NCBI RefSeq assembly: GCF_008315115.2
Contig: NC_050185.1
Coordinates: 15,071,501-15,135,500, forward strand
Direction of reading: 5' to 3'
Length of the DNA: 64,000 bases
DNA from: Sander lucioperca
Taxonomy: Eukaryota; Chordata; Actinopteri; Perciformes; Percidae
Shown here: piece by piece, positions 35,537 through 47,160 of the stretch
How the letters are laid out: each line of letters opens with the position of its first letter
Numbering within the stretch: the first letter of the stretch is position 1
Program-made: the position numbers and the translations under genes
The notes under the pieces: generated by a model
The model's input: only the letters and a program-made list of their open reading frames with translations
The model's database searches: none
Told to the model about the DNA's origin: nothing

Positions 35537-36042
35537 GTGCTCATATTCTGCTCATTTTCAGGTTCATAATTGTATTTAGAGGTTGTACCAGAATAGGTTT
35601 ATGTGGTTTAATTTTCAGAAAACACCATATTTTTGTTGTACTGCACATTGCTGCAGCTCCTCTTTTCACCCTGTGTGTTGAGCTCTCTGTTTTAGCTACA
35701 GAGTGAGACCTCTCACTTCTATTCCATCTTTGTTGGGAGTCGCACATGCGCAGTAAGTACTGCTAGCTAGTCAGTTGCAGAGTATGAGGGAGTGCCACGC
35801 TAGCAGCTAGGTGAGCATTATAACGTGTGTTACAAAGTGACGCATGTTTTTCACAGAAGTAAAGGCTGGACTACAACACAGCTGTTTGGAGCAGTTTGTG
35901 AACAGTGTTTTCTGTTGGAGATGGTAAGTCTCTTTGGGGTGGACTTTGGGACTTTTTCACTTTGTAAACCTATAACGTGCACAAAAAAGATATATAACTC
36001 AATAAAGGAAAGGGGAAAAGCCAAAAAGCATAATATGAGCAC
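35537..36042. mobile_element. TTAA/TTTAA-flanked MITE
   Basis: The left end GTGCTCATATTCTGCTCATT and the reverse complement of the right end GTGCTCATATTATGCTTTTT are inverted repeats, with TTTAA (containing TTAA) on both sides (35532-35536 and 36043-36047). The interior includes TTTTCAGGTTCATAATTG and GGGAGTCGCACATGCGCAG. It seems to be a high-copy percomorph family without a transposase. Confidence 0.75.
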
Positions 36043-37415
36043 TTTAAATACAGCTAAAGAGGCCATGGCAGACTAGTGCTCTGAGAAAGCCAATGAATGT
36101 GTATAGTTCAGATGGACACAGGGCCTTTAATGTTTCATAAAGTAGCTTCAGTTCATATCAATCGTTCTACGCATGAAATATTTAAAATCTACTTGTTTTT
36201 TGAAATATTTAATGCAAAGGCTCTGTTCATGCTCCAAGAAGCTCTGGGAGATTTTCAGCCCAGCAATAAATTAGAATATTTCTGCAACTCCTGATTAAAA
36301 TAAGATTACCAAAGAGCCCAAGATCCCATGACTGTAAAGTACAAACAGGGCACCACCGGAACACACTGTGGTTAAAAATCACTGAGCGTTCAGTGAAACT
36401 GGAGTTTAATGAGAATCATGTCACTGGACTGTGAGGCTGACGTAAACTGAAACACATCGAATGGAATATTTTATCTTCCCTCTCAACTGATTGTTTGCTA
36501 GTGTGCCTCCCTTGGTTTCAGTGTTACTACAGCCTTATAAAACACTGAAATGGAAGCCTGATCTACAGTATATTACCTAACATTACAGTTATTTGTCTAA
36601 TTTGTCTGTAAGGTTCTCGCGGATGCTCTTTGACCGTACTTTAAACGACAGTGTGTAAATGACCAGCAGGGTCTCCTGTAGGATGTCTGGGCTAATGAGC
36701 GTAGGCTGAGCGTGGGCCAAATGCAGTCTGATCTGTGATGTCACTGGTAATATGCTGGCAGGCCATAACCGCTGGCTGGCTGAGCGGCTCTTACCACCAC
36801 GTTATTAACACAGATCAGTGTACCTGCCTCTCTTCAAACACGATAAGCTTCAACACACAGCTCACCTCAGTTCACTCTGTGAGCTGCCTAATGCCCAACC
36901 AACAGGATATTTAAATGTTCTCTGTAAGTGGTTCTACCATCATAGCCAGTCCAGCCTCGGAGAATGTTTCAGAGTTTTATGTGAGCAAGGTGAGCTTTAA
37001 ATGCCTTTAAAAAGACCAAAAAAATAAACTTTTACACGTCAAACTGCAACCCTGTAAATGAAGAGAGGAAATAAAGGAGGAAAGTTACAGTCTTTTAGTA
37101 AAGAATTCCCCTTTTTGTTACTATTCCTTTTGCAGCAGCTCAGCAAATAAAAACTGTCTGGGGAAAATGAAACCTTTGCACAGAACAAGGACTGGGGATT
37201 GTATTAACACTCTCCTACATTAAAATCGACAATCCACTTTTGTTAAGATAACAAAAGATGGACTTTGATGATGTCGTGATGTAGCTTGATGTAAATTGCT
37301 ACATTGCTGATGAAAATCTATCTGACCTTACTCAGGCAGAAATAATGTTCAAAGACAAGTTAATGTAAGTTGTATTCATGTTATGTCATTTCATTCTAAT
37401 AAAATAACTGCAGTG

Positions 37416-37540
37416 TTTCCCACAGAATTAGGTTCCTATTGTTGTGGTAGCCGGCCAAGGTCAGTTAGCCGCTGTAGCAACTCAAATTTAGCCGGGCTCT
37501 GATCCCGGACCGCCGCGACTCCCCGCCGGATCAGCACACT
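37416..37540 (+). mobile_element. Possible hAT-like left terminus
   Basis: It begins CAGTGTTTCCCACAGAATTAG, a phrase typical of hAT-like termini in vertebrates, followed by a CG-rich stretch. A matching GGGAAACACTG right end was not found downstream, so this may be a truncated copy. Confidence 0.35.
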
Positions 37541-39218
37541 TTCTCTTGCTGGTTAGACAGTCCATCTCCAGAGATGCTGTCTGCTCTCCTCGCGGTGGTC
37601 TCCTAGCAGTGGGAAGTGTGAGGCAGAGGGGCCGCTGAGTGTGCTAGCTAGCTAACTTGCTAATTTACCTTTAGATGAGATGACTACCCATACAGTTACT
37701 GTAGCTAACGTTGTGTGGCAAATTCAATCATGGGGCAGCCCAGCGTTGTTATCCTTGGTCAAAACAATACTAAATAAAATGTTGCTACAACTACAACGTT
37801 GTTGTAACGTTACTGTACGCATTAGCTTGGAGGCTGGCATGAGTCACTTGTCTTAGCATATAGCATTTAGCTTGTCATAGCACATTGTAGTAAGCTGGAT
37901 TGAAATTGAAATAATATATCAATATATTAGGTCTCTACTAGATTACTGTGTTGCAAAATGAAATACAATTAATGGAAAATGATTCTGTGTGGCAGACTAA
38001 ATGCTGTGTTACGGAGTATAATTGCACGTGAATACTATTACGTGCATGGCAAATTAGCTTGGGCTATAGATGCTGTGGTGTGTGGCATTGGTCTATGCTA
38101 CGTACTTGTCCCTATGCATAAACATAAATAAATAAATTCTGTGACATTATATGATTTACAATTACTCTTTGACGTATCATCTGGTGTTTTCACGGAAGTT
38201 AGAGCAACTACAGAGGGCAAAGGTTATATGACACTATTGACAGGCGAACAAATGCTCCGGGTCGGTACCTTGAATAAATTACCGATTTCTCTGAGTTTGA
38301 ACATTGTTGTAAACATTTTGGATGATGTGAGTTTTAGATTGAAATTACTTGATTTTGCAATCTGTAGCGTGCTTTCTTCTTTCAAAGCCTATCCTGGGTC
38401 ACAAGCAAGTCAGCTGTTAAGTGCCCTTTTTGAGAGCGATGAAAGGAGCGTTCGCAAAAAAACAAGTTCATTTAGAATGCTATCAAAAGAAATAGCAGAT
38501 TGGCATTCACATCCTGGGAGTCTTTGTTGTTGCCCTGCAGGGCCCAGTGGAAACGATTAGCGGGCTGAGAGATCCATGTGCTATTATTGAAGCTTTCAAG
38601 AAGTTTCATTTAGCTTTTCTTCTGCAGATCTGAGAAGCCTGAAGAGCCACAGATGAACTTCTAATGTCTGAAACTAGAATAGCACACTGACAAGTTACTG
38701 TCTGTTGTCCCTGCATTCTCAAATCACATACATATCTTATGCATTGTGTTCCCTGATACTGAGACTGTGGCTGATATTACTTTAATAAAAAAACAAAAGA
38801 CTAACTGACAAAAGAATAACAGGGGCGAGTGAGGTCTGTATACGTACTGTATGTTGTCAATACTATTTCTATACAACCCCAGCCTGTTTGTGTCAAATAG
38901 AAATTATGTTTTAAAAGGGCCTTTGTAAATGTGTAAATCAGACTGAGGCATTAGTCTACAATCCCTCTGAGCGGTGTTCGCAAGAGCTGCACCACATCTC
39001 TGTTTGTCAGCACTGAGGAATTGCAGCTGTCGAAAATGATGAGGCCCCATTAGTGACGGAATCCAAGCTGAGACGGAGCCAGACAGAAAGCCGCTGTGGG
39101 GACAAGATGATAACAAGGTACTCATTGGAGATATGAGGGATGGTGTTTGTGCATCACTCTCTGTGTGTGTCTGATGAGATGAGGGACAGAGGAAGAGATG
39201 GAGGGGTTAAGATAAAGT

Positions 39219-39240
39219 GAGAGAGAGAGAGAGAGAGAGA
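39219..39240. repeat. Short (GA)n tract
   Basis: Eleven GA units in a purine-rich neighbourhood (39180-39360) that gives long but spurious frames on the minus strand. Confidence 0.9.
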
Positions 39241-40117
39241 TGACGTGGAGAACGAGAAAGTGAGGGAAACAGTAAAGGGAGAAGAAAAAGGATGGGGGAG
39301 ATAAGACGAGACAAATAGAGAGGGGAACAATGAGACTGGGGAGTAAGAAGGAATGACTGGGACAGTAATCAGAGGAAGGCAACACTGAAACAGATGAATC
39401 AAAGCAGTGACTCTGAAGCAAGTGAGTTGACGAGAAACAGAGAGAGCCCACGAGCCGATGCCCTGACAGATTGGCAGGTTTATTCACAGGGAGTTACTGA
39501 TCTCTCATCCTGCAGATGGTTTCACCTCCGAGCTAAGCCGTGTGCATCATAGCGGGACAAAGACGCAGACCAGTAACAACTGCCACAAAGGAAATCGCTT
39601 CATTCAATGCAACAATGGAGCTATGATGTAACACTATAGAAGAAGCAGTGCATTAAGCTAAAGCCAGGTATACTATATTCACAATCAACAGGATTGACCT
39701 ACAGTTCAAAAAGTATATTCCAACAGTCGGTCACTCACCAAAGAAACCACCGTACTGATTGTAGGTTGCTAAAACAGCTAGCAGTGTAGCTGCTAACACT
39801 GGAATATTAATTATGTAATAATAGGATTTGTATACCATTTGCTACCATGTAACCTCTCTTCATTTTTTTTAAGCTGATTTAAAAGTTAAAGTTAATTGGA
39901 TAAAATAGCTTACCTTGATAAAATACAACAAATCAAATGCTACAGACAACAAGGGGCCTCTGGGGCCCTTGAGGGTCAGTTGCACACTTTGTCTGGTTGG
40001 TAATACATTCCTGCCTAATACAGTAGAACCAGATAGCTGACTCACAGGTATACTGAAGGAGGGGGACAGAGCTCTTATACTTTCCTGGTGACTCAAACTA
40101 GTATGTTTCTTGTTAGC

Positions 40118-40720
40118 CTGGACGCAGCTATCATTTTTTTCAACCTACTTTTGATGAAACCACTCCCACTCCCACTCCCGGAAAGCCTTGATGGCTGTGT
40201 TACGATTATGCCAATACAGTAAATAGCATTCCTAAATGTCTTTGAACTCACTGCATTCCAATAAGTTAAGAATGGAGGAAACTCTTGTCACTTTAACAAA
40301 TAGCTATTTAACATTATAAATATCATAAAGAAATGTCTCAACTGCCACCTATAACTTTTTAAATGATTAACTTGTACTATATACTAATAATACAGTCTCT
40401 ATGCTTGACTCAAATTATTTAGTCATAGTCCTTCAGATATAACATTTTCCATTACTCCACCACTAGACACCTACTGAACATACAGTTAGGGAATAGAACA
40501 CTATCTAATTATTGTCTCATTTGTAGTCTAATAAACAGTAAGTAAGTCAAATGTAGTGCTCAATAACTCTATTTTTCAAGCTACTCTAGCTGTCATATTT
40601 CTTGGGATCCATGTGAGCGCGGTTTCCATGGCAATGCAGCTGTCAAGGCTTTTGTTACACTGACGTCGATTCATATAAAGTAGGTTGGAAAAACAATAGA
40701 CGCAGTCTGGGTTCATATTG
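40118..40720. repeat. Inverted repeat pair, possible old TIR element
   Basis: The left part has GACGCAGCTATCATTTTTTTC then AACCTACTTTTGATGAA and GGAAAGCCTTGATGGCTG. The reverse complement of the right part (40600-40720) has CTGCGTCTATTGTTTTTCC then AACCTACTTTATATGAA and AAAGCCTTGACAGCTG. The match is clear but imperfect, with spacing of about 450 bp. No target duplication was identified. Confidence 0.4.
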
Positions 40721-43700
40721 TGCCATTCAAGTAACTCCACTTTGCCGCCAAACTCAAGGAAACAATTCACAGAATATTCTGCCATACAGCCCTGATACAC
40801 TGCGAATAACAACAGGGACACAATTACATTCACAGAGTCAAACAGAAGAACTTTGATTACAGTGAAATCACTTCAGCACCAAGGAGAGTGCACACTGCTA
40901 TGAATCCTCCCACATTTCTGAACCAATCACTGAACAGTATAAACACTGCATGGTGTACTAGGTTCTAGTTGTTCAAGTCAACATTGGGTCCACAGAATTT
41001 AATTACATTAGTAGTAGTGCACATGTCTTTTAAGATAGACATAACGGCGTCAGTTATGCAGAAACATTTGCAACCAAGGTAACCTACATTAAAAGTTTGG
41101 TTTTGTTTAGTATAACTGTAATAAAATCACTATTCATTCATACATCAGGGAATCCATACGGAAGCTAACACCACAAGAAGGCATTGATGAAAAAAGAACG
41201 GTTATCAGCCGTTTAAGGATGGAATTACAGCAACAAAACATACAATAAAATAGAGTTAACATCACATTTATACAAAAGTGCCTGTATGTTTTAATTCAAC
41301 ACTACATGTTCATTAACAGAGATGACGTGATCATGTGTTGTGTTTATCTGTAAGTGTCGAATGCTAAAAGCAAGTTTGCATGTACTGTACTGTGAGCCGT
41401 GGATCAGTGCATTGGAACATGAATACTAAAGGTGGGATTGTATAATTACTGCTATAGAAATAAAATTGCAACCTTGAAATGTGGCAATTATATGTGGCAA
41501 TTACACAGGTTGCATGCGTCTGACTTCTATGAGCAGCGGAGTGCATGACAGATTCCGATCCCCATGAAGTCTAGTAAGGCCATTTATTCCACGTTATATT
41601 AATCGCACCTCTCTTGCTTTCACAGGCAGGACACCTATTCTTACTGTTTCAGCTAATTATCGTGACATTAGGCTGTACTTCACTCTCTTTGTCCTTGGTA
41701 GACTCGCCAATAATCCCAGGTGGGTTGTGATCGTCCGACAGCTGTTTTTGATTATACATCCCCAGTTTTTTTTTGTGAATGTGCTTAATTAAGTTTTTGC
41801 TGATGGCTCCCTCATCACTTTTAAGCCAATACATTGGATCGCCATTTGCAATCAAAATGTGGTTTAATCATAGCTCAGTTGTATCGTGAGTGTGCATAAG
41901 AAATCGAATAAGACATGCAAACAGACATTGATGAGATGACTAAATGATGAAGCAATTCCCGACAGTATTGGTGAGTGATCCGCAAAGGTGGGACGTTTAC
42001 TTGTTTTAAGTGTTGAACCACAACAAATGTGCTTTTAGAATTCTAGTGCTCCCAGACATAGCCAATAAGGGGAAATTATGTTCTTTAGTTTATTTTTTAT
42101 CTAAATGCTTCTTTTTTTCTCTGTTTACAACATAATTTTACTAGGAGGACATATTATCCCTGCAGAGATGTGTTGCACATTTAAGATATTTTTAACTTAG
42201 TATACTTGTATATCGCCCAATTAAAGCCGTAATTAATGCAGCAGCGTTGTGCTTCCAGGAAAATGTGAAACTTAACACATATGACAAACAAACAGCCAGG
42301 ATCAAGCTCCTCGCAAAAGCGGCTACACCACCAAAAACAAAGCTCTAAGGTCAAAAGTCTCTTTTTCAGTGAAATTCACTCTGATGGAATGTTTGTGGAC
42401 TCTACTCGGTGCTTATTGTGTTTCTCCACACATCCTCTTGCCCCCAATGTACTTCCGTCATCTTGCCGCAGACAATTGGAAAATGAAATTTCTTCTCGTT
42501 GAATGAATGGGTTGGAGAGCACATGAACGTCTGCTCGGGCGGTGTCTGTCTCTGTCTTGGAGCAGAACGTCCACAAGGACATGCCAAATCAGCAAAAAGG
42601 TCAAACAGTGTGCAGTAGAGAGGGAGGCCTTTATGGGAACGCTTTAGCAGTTCCTTTGTGGTGTCCAGTCAATGCTTCTGGGTACTACAGGCAATTGAAG
42701 CAATAACATTTTCACAGTCAGGAGAAATACAATTTATTTTTTTTTTCCCATTTCTTGCGAAAAGTGTTTTAGTTTCTATTCCATGCATGGCCGCAGCCCT
42801 TCAAGCAGACCTCAATTACATTCTCATTCCACTTGAAAATATTCCCATTCAGGACAAAACCTAAGTAGGCCTCTCATGGCATGAAACTTTCTACTTCTGA
42901 AAAGCAAAAAATCCACTTGAGCTGCGTTTGATACTCTAAATGAGAAACATCCCGGTGGTTGGCAGTAATGTGCCCATGAGTTGTTAAAAACCACCAATAA
43001 ATCCAAAATAAGAAACCTCTTTGCGCCAGCAAAAGAGACGACAACAGTGTGCAGTGTTGTTGGTATGCCCTTATGCTCTTGGTTCATCGCATCTGACACA
43101 AACTGGAACAAAGGATCCCATAGTTCTTCCAGCAACCCTTGACATCAGGATTTAGGGAGCGGCATTAGTGTTTTTCTCACGATGCAGTAGATGAAAGCAG
43201 GCAGGCATGTTAGCCTGTAGTCTACACATAACTCTGGGGAAACAGTTGATCATTTTTCAAGGCTACTGAAAAATGGTGAAGATGGCGCTAGTGCATTACA
43301 ACAGTGCATAGGCTCATTAGCCTTTCCTTCAGTTCACCAGTTCTGATTATGAATCCTTTCATCATTTCTTCCCACAGTTGTGTGGGTTTTTACTGCCGGA
43401 GAGAGTTTGCATATGCGCGCACATGTGACAACTGACATCAGAAGTCTCCTCCCTGCTCTCCAAAGTGAGGATGATTGCTGAAATCTAATGTCTTTTGTTC
43501 TGGCAGTCATGTGTTTTGTGTCACTGTTAAAACGGTTTGACAGTTTTGACATCTGACAATCATGAACACAATATGGTTGAAGTCTGGGTTGAGTCTATCC
43601 CAGTTTGCAGCTTTAGTGTCTCTTTTTCTCAGGTAGTTGTTTGAGTGGGCAGTCATCCACACCCTTTAGTACAGGAAACTAATTGAAGTAAAGGTTTTTT

Positions 43701-44239
43701 TCCCCCCTTCCCATAACTAACCTGGCATGTTGTGTGGCAGTATGATACCTCATGTGATGAGAGGCTCATTAGACCTTGAAATTGAGCAATGTTACCTTGC
43801 CTTGTATAAAACTGTTGAGGGAGAGGAAGAGATAGAGAGAGAAAAGCCAAAGACGGTGTTGTTTGTTTTTCTCAAAATTAAAACATAGACAAGGGTCCTT
43901 ATTCCTACAGTTGACAGAGGACTTCATCACTTGAACACTGACATGTATTGTCTTTGGGGCATTTGCTGAAACAACAGTCATATTTCTGTATCATGCAGAT
44001 AAACTGGCTAATGACCACTTATGATCACCTAACATCACCTCTTTTACTTTCAGCACCTCTCCCCCATCACTACTCCTAATGCGGACGCCTTTTTCTGCAC
44101 CATTTCTTTTTATCTTTAGCTGTGATTATTCACTTTCTCTCCCTAAAAGATTATACTCAACCAGTTACTTTAAACATTATTTCAGTCTCATCAGTAAAAC
44201 AAGCGTTGAGTTTGTCCCATTTGGAACAAACTGTTAAAA

Positions 44240-44990
44240 CCCACGCACTGCCTAAAGAAGCACTTTGTCATTTGGGGAAATATGCTAATTCACTTTCTTG
44301 CTGAGAGAGTTAGATGAGCAGATTGATACCACTCGTGTCATTATGCAAAGTATAAAAATAGAGCTGGGTGTAAATTAGTTTAGCCTAGCATTAAAGGGGC
44401 GCTATGCAGTTTTGGCAATTTCTTCGCTGTTTTCTCGCTTTTTGCTCACAGGTTTCTCTATAGAGCTCCCCCTACAGCTTCGGAATAGATATTTGGCCAC
44501 CCTGCGTAAAAGCTTGCTCGGTCAGTCTGCCGTTTCCTCTTTCTCTGTTCCTCCGACAATGCTTTCCTAGCTTTCTGCTTCTTTTTTGCCATTTCAGCCA
44601 TGACGATAGTGTGAAAAACTCCATCGTTACCAGTCGGTTCCTGGATGGGGGAGTGTATGTGTGCAGTGCCTAAAGCAATTTGTTACATCGCGAGACCTGA
44701 TATCACGCGATGCTTCCCGACGCTGAGGCCGGCGGCTCAACAGCCAAAAGTTGCAAGGGTGGTTTTTCCGCTCACAGGCGCTAGGGGGAAGCGAGACGAT
44801 CACCATTCAACCCGAAAAAAGTCATATAACCATTCCAATGACTCCGAAGCTGTTCAATTAAGGTAAATGAAGCTAAAAAAAAACTGCATAGTTCCTCTTT
44901 AAGACTGGAAGCAGAGGAAAACAGCCAGTGTGGCTCTGTCTAAAGGTAAAAATAAATCTGCCTACCAGCACCTCTAACTAATTAACATTC
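44240..44990 (-). repeat. Dispersed repeat, family A copy 2, split by an insertion
   Basis: The left half (44264-44394) carries TTCTTGCTGAGAGAGTTAGA, then ATTGATACCACTCGTGTC and TTTAGCCTAGCAT. The right half (44899-44990) resumes with AAGACTGGAAGCAGAGGAAA, CAGTGTGGCTCTG and TGCCTACCAGCACCTCTAA. Together they match the reverse complement of the unbroken copy at 45340-45555. The element at 44395-44898 lies between the halves. Confidence 0.65.
44395..44898. mobile_element. TTAA-flanked MITE inserted in a family A repeat
   Basis: TTAA flanks both sides (44391-44394 and 44899-44902). The left end AGGGGCGCTATGCAGTTTT and the reverse complement of the right end AGAGGAACTATGCAGTTTTT are inverted repeats. 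The uninterrupted sister repeat at 45340-45555 shows the empty-site order, confirming the borders. No transposase is encoded. piggyBac- or Kolobok-like transposition is inferred from the target site. Confidence 0.82.
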
Positions 44991-45002
44991 CCCAGTAAAG
45001 TG

Positions 45003-45155
45003 GTATGTTTCCCCATTAACAGGTTTTGTTGGGGAGTTTTTCCTTATCCAAATTAAGGGTCTAAGGATAGATGGTGCCGTATGATGTAAAGATTATAAAG
45101 CCCCTTGAGGCCAATTGATATTGGGCTATATAAATCAAATTGACTTGACTTAACA
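45003..45155 (+). repeat. Retroposon 3' tail
   Basis: It contains GGAGTTTTTCCTTATCC, TTAAGGGTCTAAGGATAGATG, TTATAAAGCCCCTTGAGGCC and a terminal ATTGGGCTATATAAATC followed by AAATTGACTTGACTT. This is the order found at the 3' end of common fish LINE/SINE families (GGGCTATATAAATAAAATTGA-type tails). Confidence 0.6.
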
Positions 45156-45339
45156 TCCTGTGTGCTGGACTATTTATCAGCCAGAAGCAGTGACTTCTTG
45201 TAACGTTGTCGTCGCCTGAGTTTCCAGGCAACTAGCAAAGACAGGAAGTCACTGCATCTGTCCAGGGAATAGGCCGGCACATAAGCTGCTGATTCATTTT
45301 TGTACAGATTAAACAAAAAAGAAAAAAACATGTTCATTA

Positions 45340-45555
45340 GTGAGCTTTTAAGGCGCTGGTAGCCCAATTTTGTTACTAATAGGCAGATCCAGGCTAGCTG
45401 TTTCCTACTGTTTCCAGCCTTCATGCTAAGCTAAGCTAACAGTTTCTTGGCTATAGCTTCATATTTAGTATAAAGAAATGAGATTGGTATTGATCTTTTC
45501 ATCTAACTCTCGGCAAGAAAATGATGAGTGCATTTGCCAAAATGACGATCAATTT
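45340..45555 (+). repeat. Dispersed repeat, family A copy 3 (unbroken)
   Basis: It reads TTAAGGCGCTGGTAGCCCAA, CAGATCCAGGCTAGCTG, ATGCTAAGCTAAGCTAAC, TAGCTTCATATTTAG and ends TCATCTAACTCTCGGCAAG. It is in opposite orientation to the split copy 350 bp to the left and in the same orientation as 2236-2345. Confidence 0.6.
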
Positions 45556-46560
45556 CTTTGATACTTTCTTTGAGACGAACCTGCCAAGAACATTCCTCTG
45601 AAATGCCGAAATCCATTCATCTTAATTGCATGAATTACACAGCACCCAATTTCAAAACAACCACAATGTTACAGAAAATGGGCTCTGCATTCATAGCTAG
45701 AGAATGTTGTTGAAAACTCGAACCTAAGAACAAACGTCGAGAAAATGCCATTCAGATATCCATGAACACACAAACAAGGAGATATTTCAAAGCAGTCGCT
45801 GCTCACATGATTACATGACAAGAATGTATCGTTGCCAACAAAAAATTAGATATGTACAAACATTTAAAAAATGGCAACAAGTGACATTAGTTAAAGTTAA
45901 AGAAGTTAATCTTACAAACTTTAGGATGTTGACTGGTACAGTGTATTACATGTTAAAAGTGAAAGCAAGAATGTTAATATATCAAGTATGTGTAACTAGA
46001 TGTGAGAAATGTGCAAAATTAAATGAGTAGGGCCCTTCATTCACATTCATCAGCAGCCTATCAAAGAGATAGTTTCATAACCTTTACTCTACTGGTCTAA
46101 AAGCCACATGCACAAGCATAGCAACAGTATCCAAGGCTTGAATAAGGCCAGTGTCAGAACACTCACAGTCATTTCAATCTGAACACGAAGGAAAATGTTA
46201 CGATATACACCAGCATGCTAGTGTGTGGGGGTTGGACCTGACCTGAGCGGTGTAATAAACTTCCATCCATCCCGACACAAAGTGCACTTCTTGGCCTAAC
46301 GTACTGCAAAGTAAAAAACTGCAACATTTTGGAAGTGGTTGTGTGAGGGGTGTACTGTAGCAAGGTAATAAAAAACAGTGTTGCTCCATGGAGTGTAAAA
46401 TGGGAGGGTTTGGCAGTGTGCAGAAGGGGAGGACAGCAGGGGGAGAAGAGAGGGAGCGCGGGTCGCTGAGGTAATTTAGCTCTGATCGCAGTGCATTGTC
46501 GTGAAGCCCCGGGAAGGAAGCCCATGCATCACACTGTAGCTGTGTCCGGACTGCACTCTT

Positions 46561-47160
46561 ATGATTGATCACCTCACACCCTGCTTTAATTTAAAGTCAA
46601 TGGCATCTATAGATACCTGTCAAAGCGGAGCAACCTGTAATGTCTCCTCACAGGCCAGGACCCTGAGTTCTCCAACTGAGGAGCCGCCAAACACCAAGCA
46701 GAGCTGTAGCAGCCCGATCAGTCCAGGAACAAAAAGAGGACAAAAGAGAGCCAGCCTGGTCATCACTCATTCAGCTGTTTTATTTCTGGCAACTGTGACT
46801 GAAAGTGTGAAGGTGTTCACCGGTGATTTGAGTCAAAGATTGATTGCAGCAGGTGAACCTATTGCAAACAAAATTGAAGGAAAATCAGATTTGTTATCCA
46901 GGCTCTATAATGTAATTGAGAATTTTCATTTTAACATTTTAACATTTTCAGATGTTAACCATACTGGCCAAAGTTTTCTTGGGCATTGCCAACATCTCTC
47001 ACAATGTGTTTCCTCTACTCTTGCGTGCACTTTTGTTCTTCTACATCAGCTTCGATTACTCTTTGTGTGCTTTATTTTTCACATTAATCTAAATATCTGG
47101 GGAGAGGCAGAAATACATAAAGCGTTATTACAGATGAAAAATGAAATAAGTATAAAATAG
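46561..47160 (+). other. 199-codon open frame, not recognised
   Basis: This is an ATG-initiated frame of 199 codons, the longest apart from the frame antisense to the MDGA2 exon. Its composition changes along its length: Ser/Thr/Pro-rich at residues 20-65, hydrophobic at 140-180. No family, signal peptide or consistent fold is visible, and there is no promoter or Kozak support. It is most likely a chance frame, or it could be a fragment of an unrecognised retroposed sequence. Confidence 0.12.

Noticed and set aside
38141..38560. 139-codon plus-strand frame as a hAT transposase remnant
   Set aside because: It starts with GTG, shows no transposase motif, and the only nearby hint is a possible hAT-like tip at 37416 without a partner end.
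39122..39487. 121-codon Ser/Leu-rich frame
   Set aside because: Arises from a purine-rich tract and GA repeat read on the minus strand.
40576..40833. 85-codon minus-strand frame as a secreted cysteine-rich protein gene
   Set aside because: It starts with GTG rather than ATG, lies on a repeat arm, and has no splice partner or recognisable domain; kept only as part of the inverted-pair observation.
42824..43135. 103-codon minus-strand frame
   Set aside because: No domain, no promoter and no exon borders; its length is within what AT-rich intronic sequence gives by chance.
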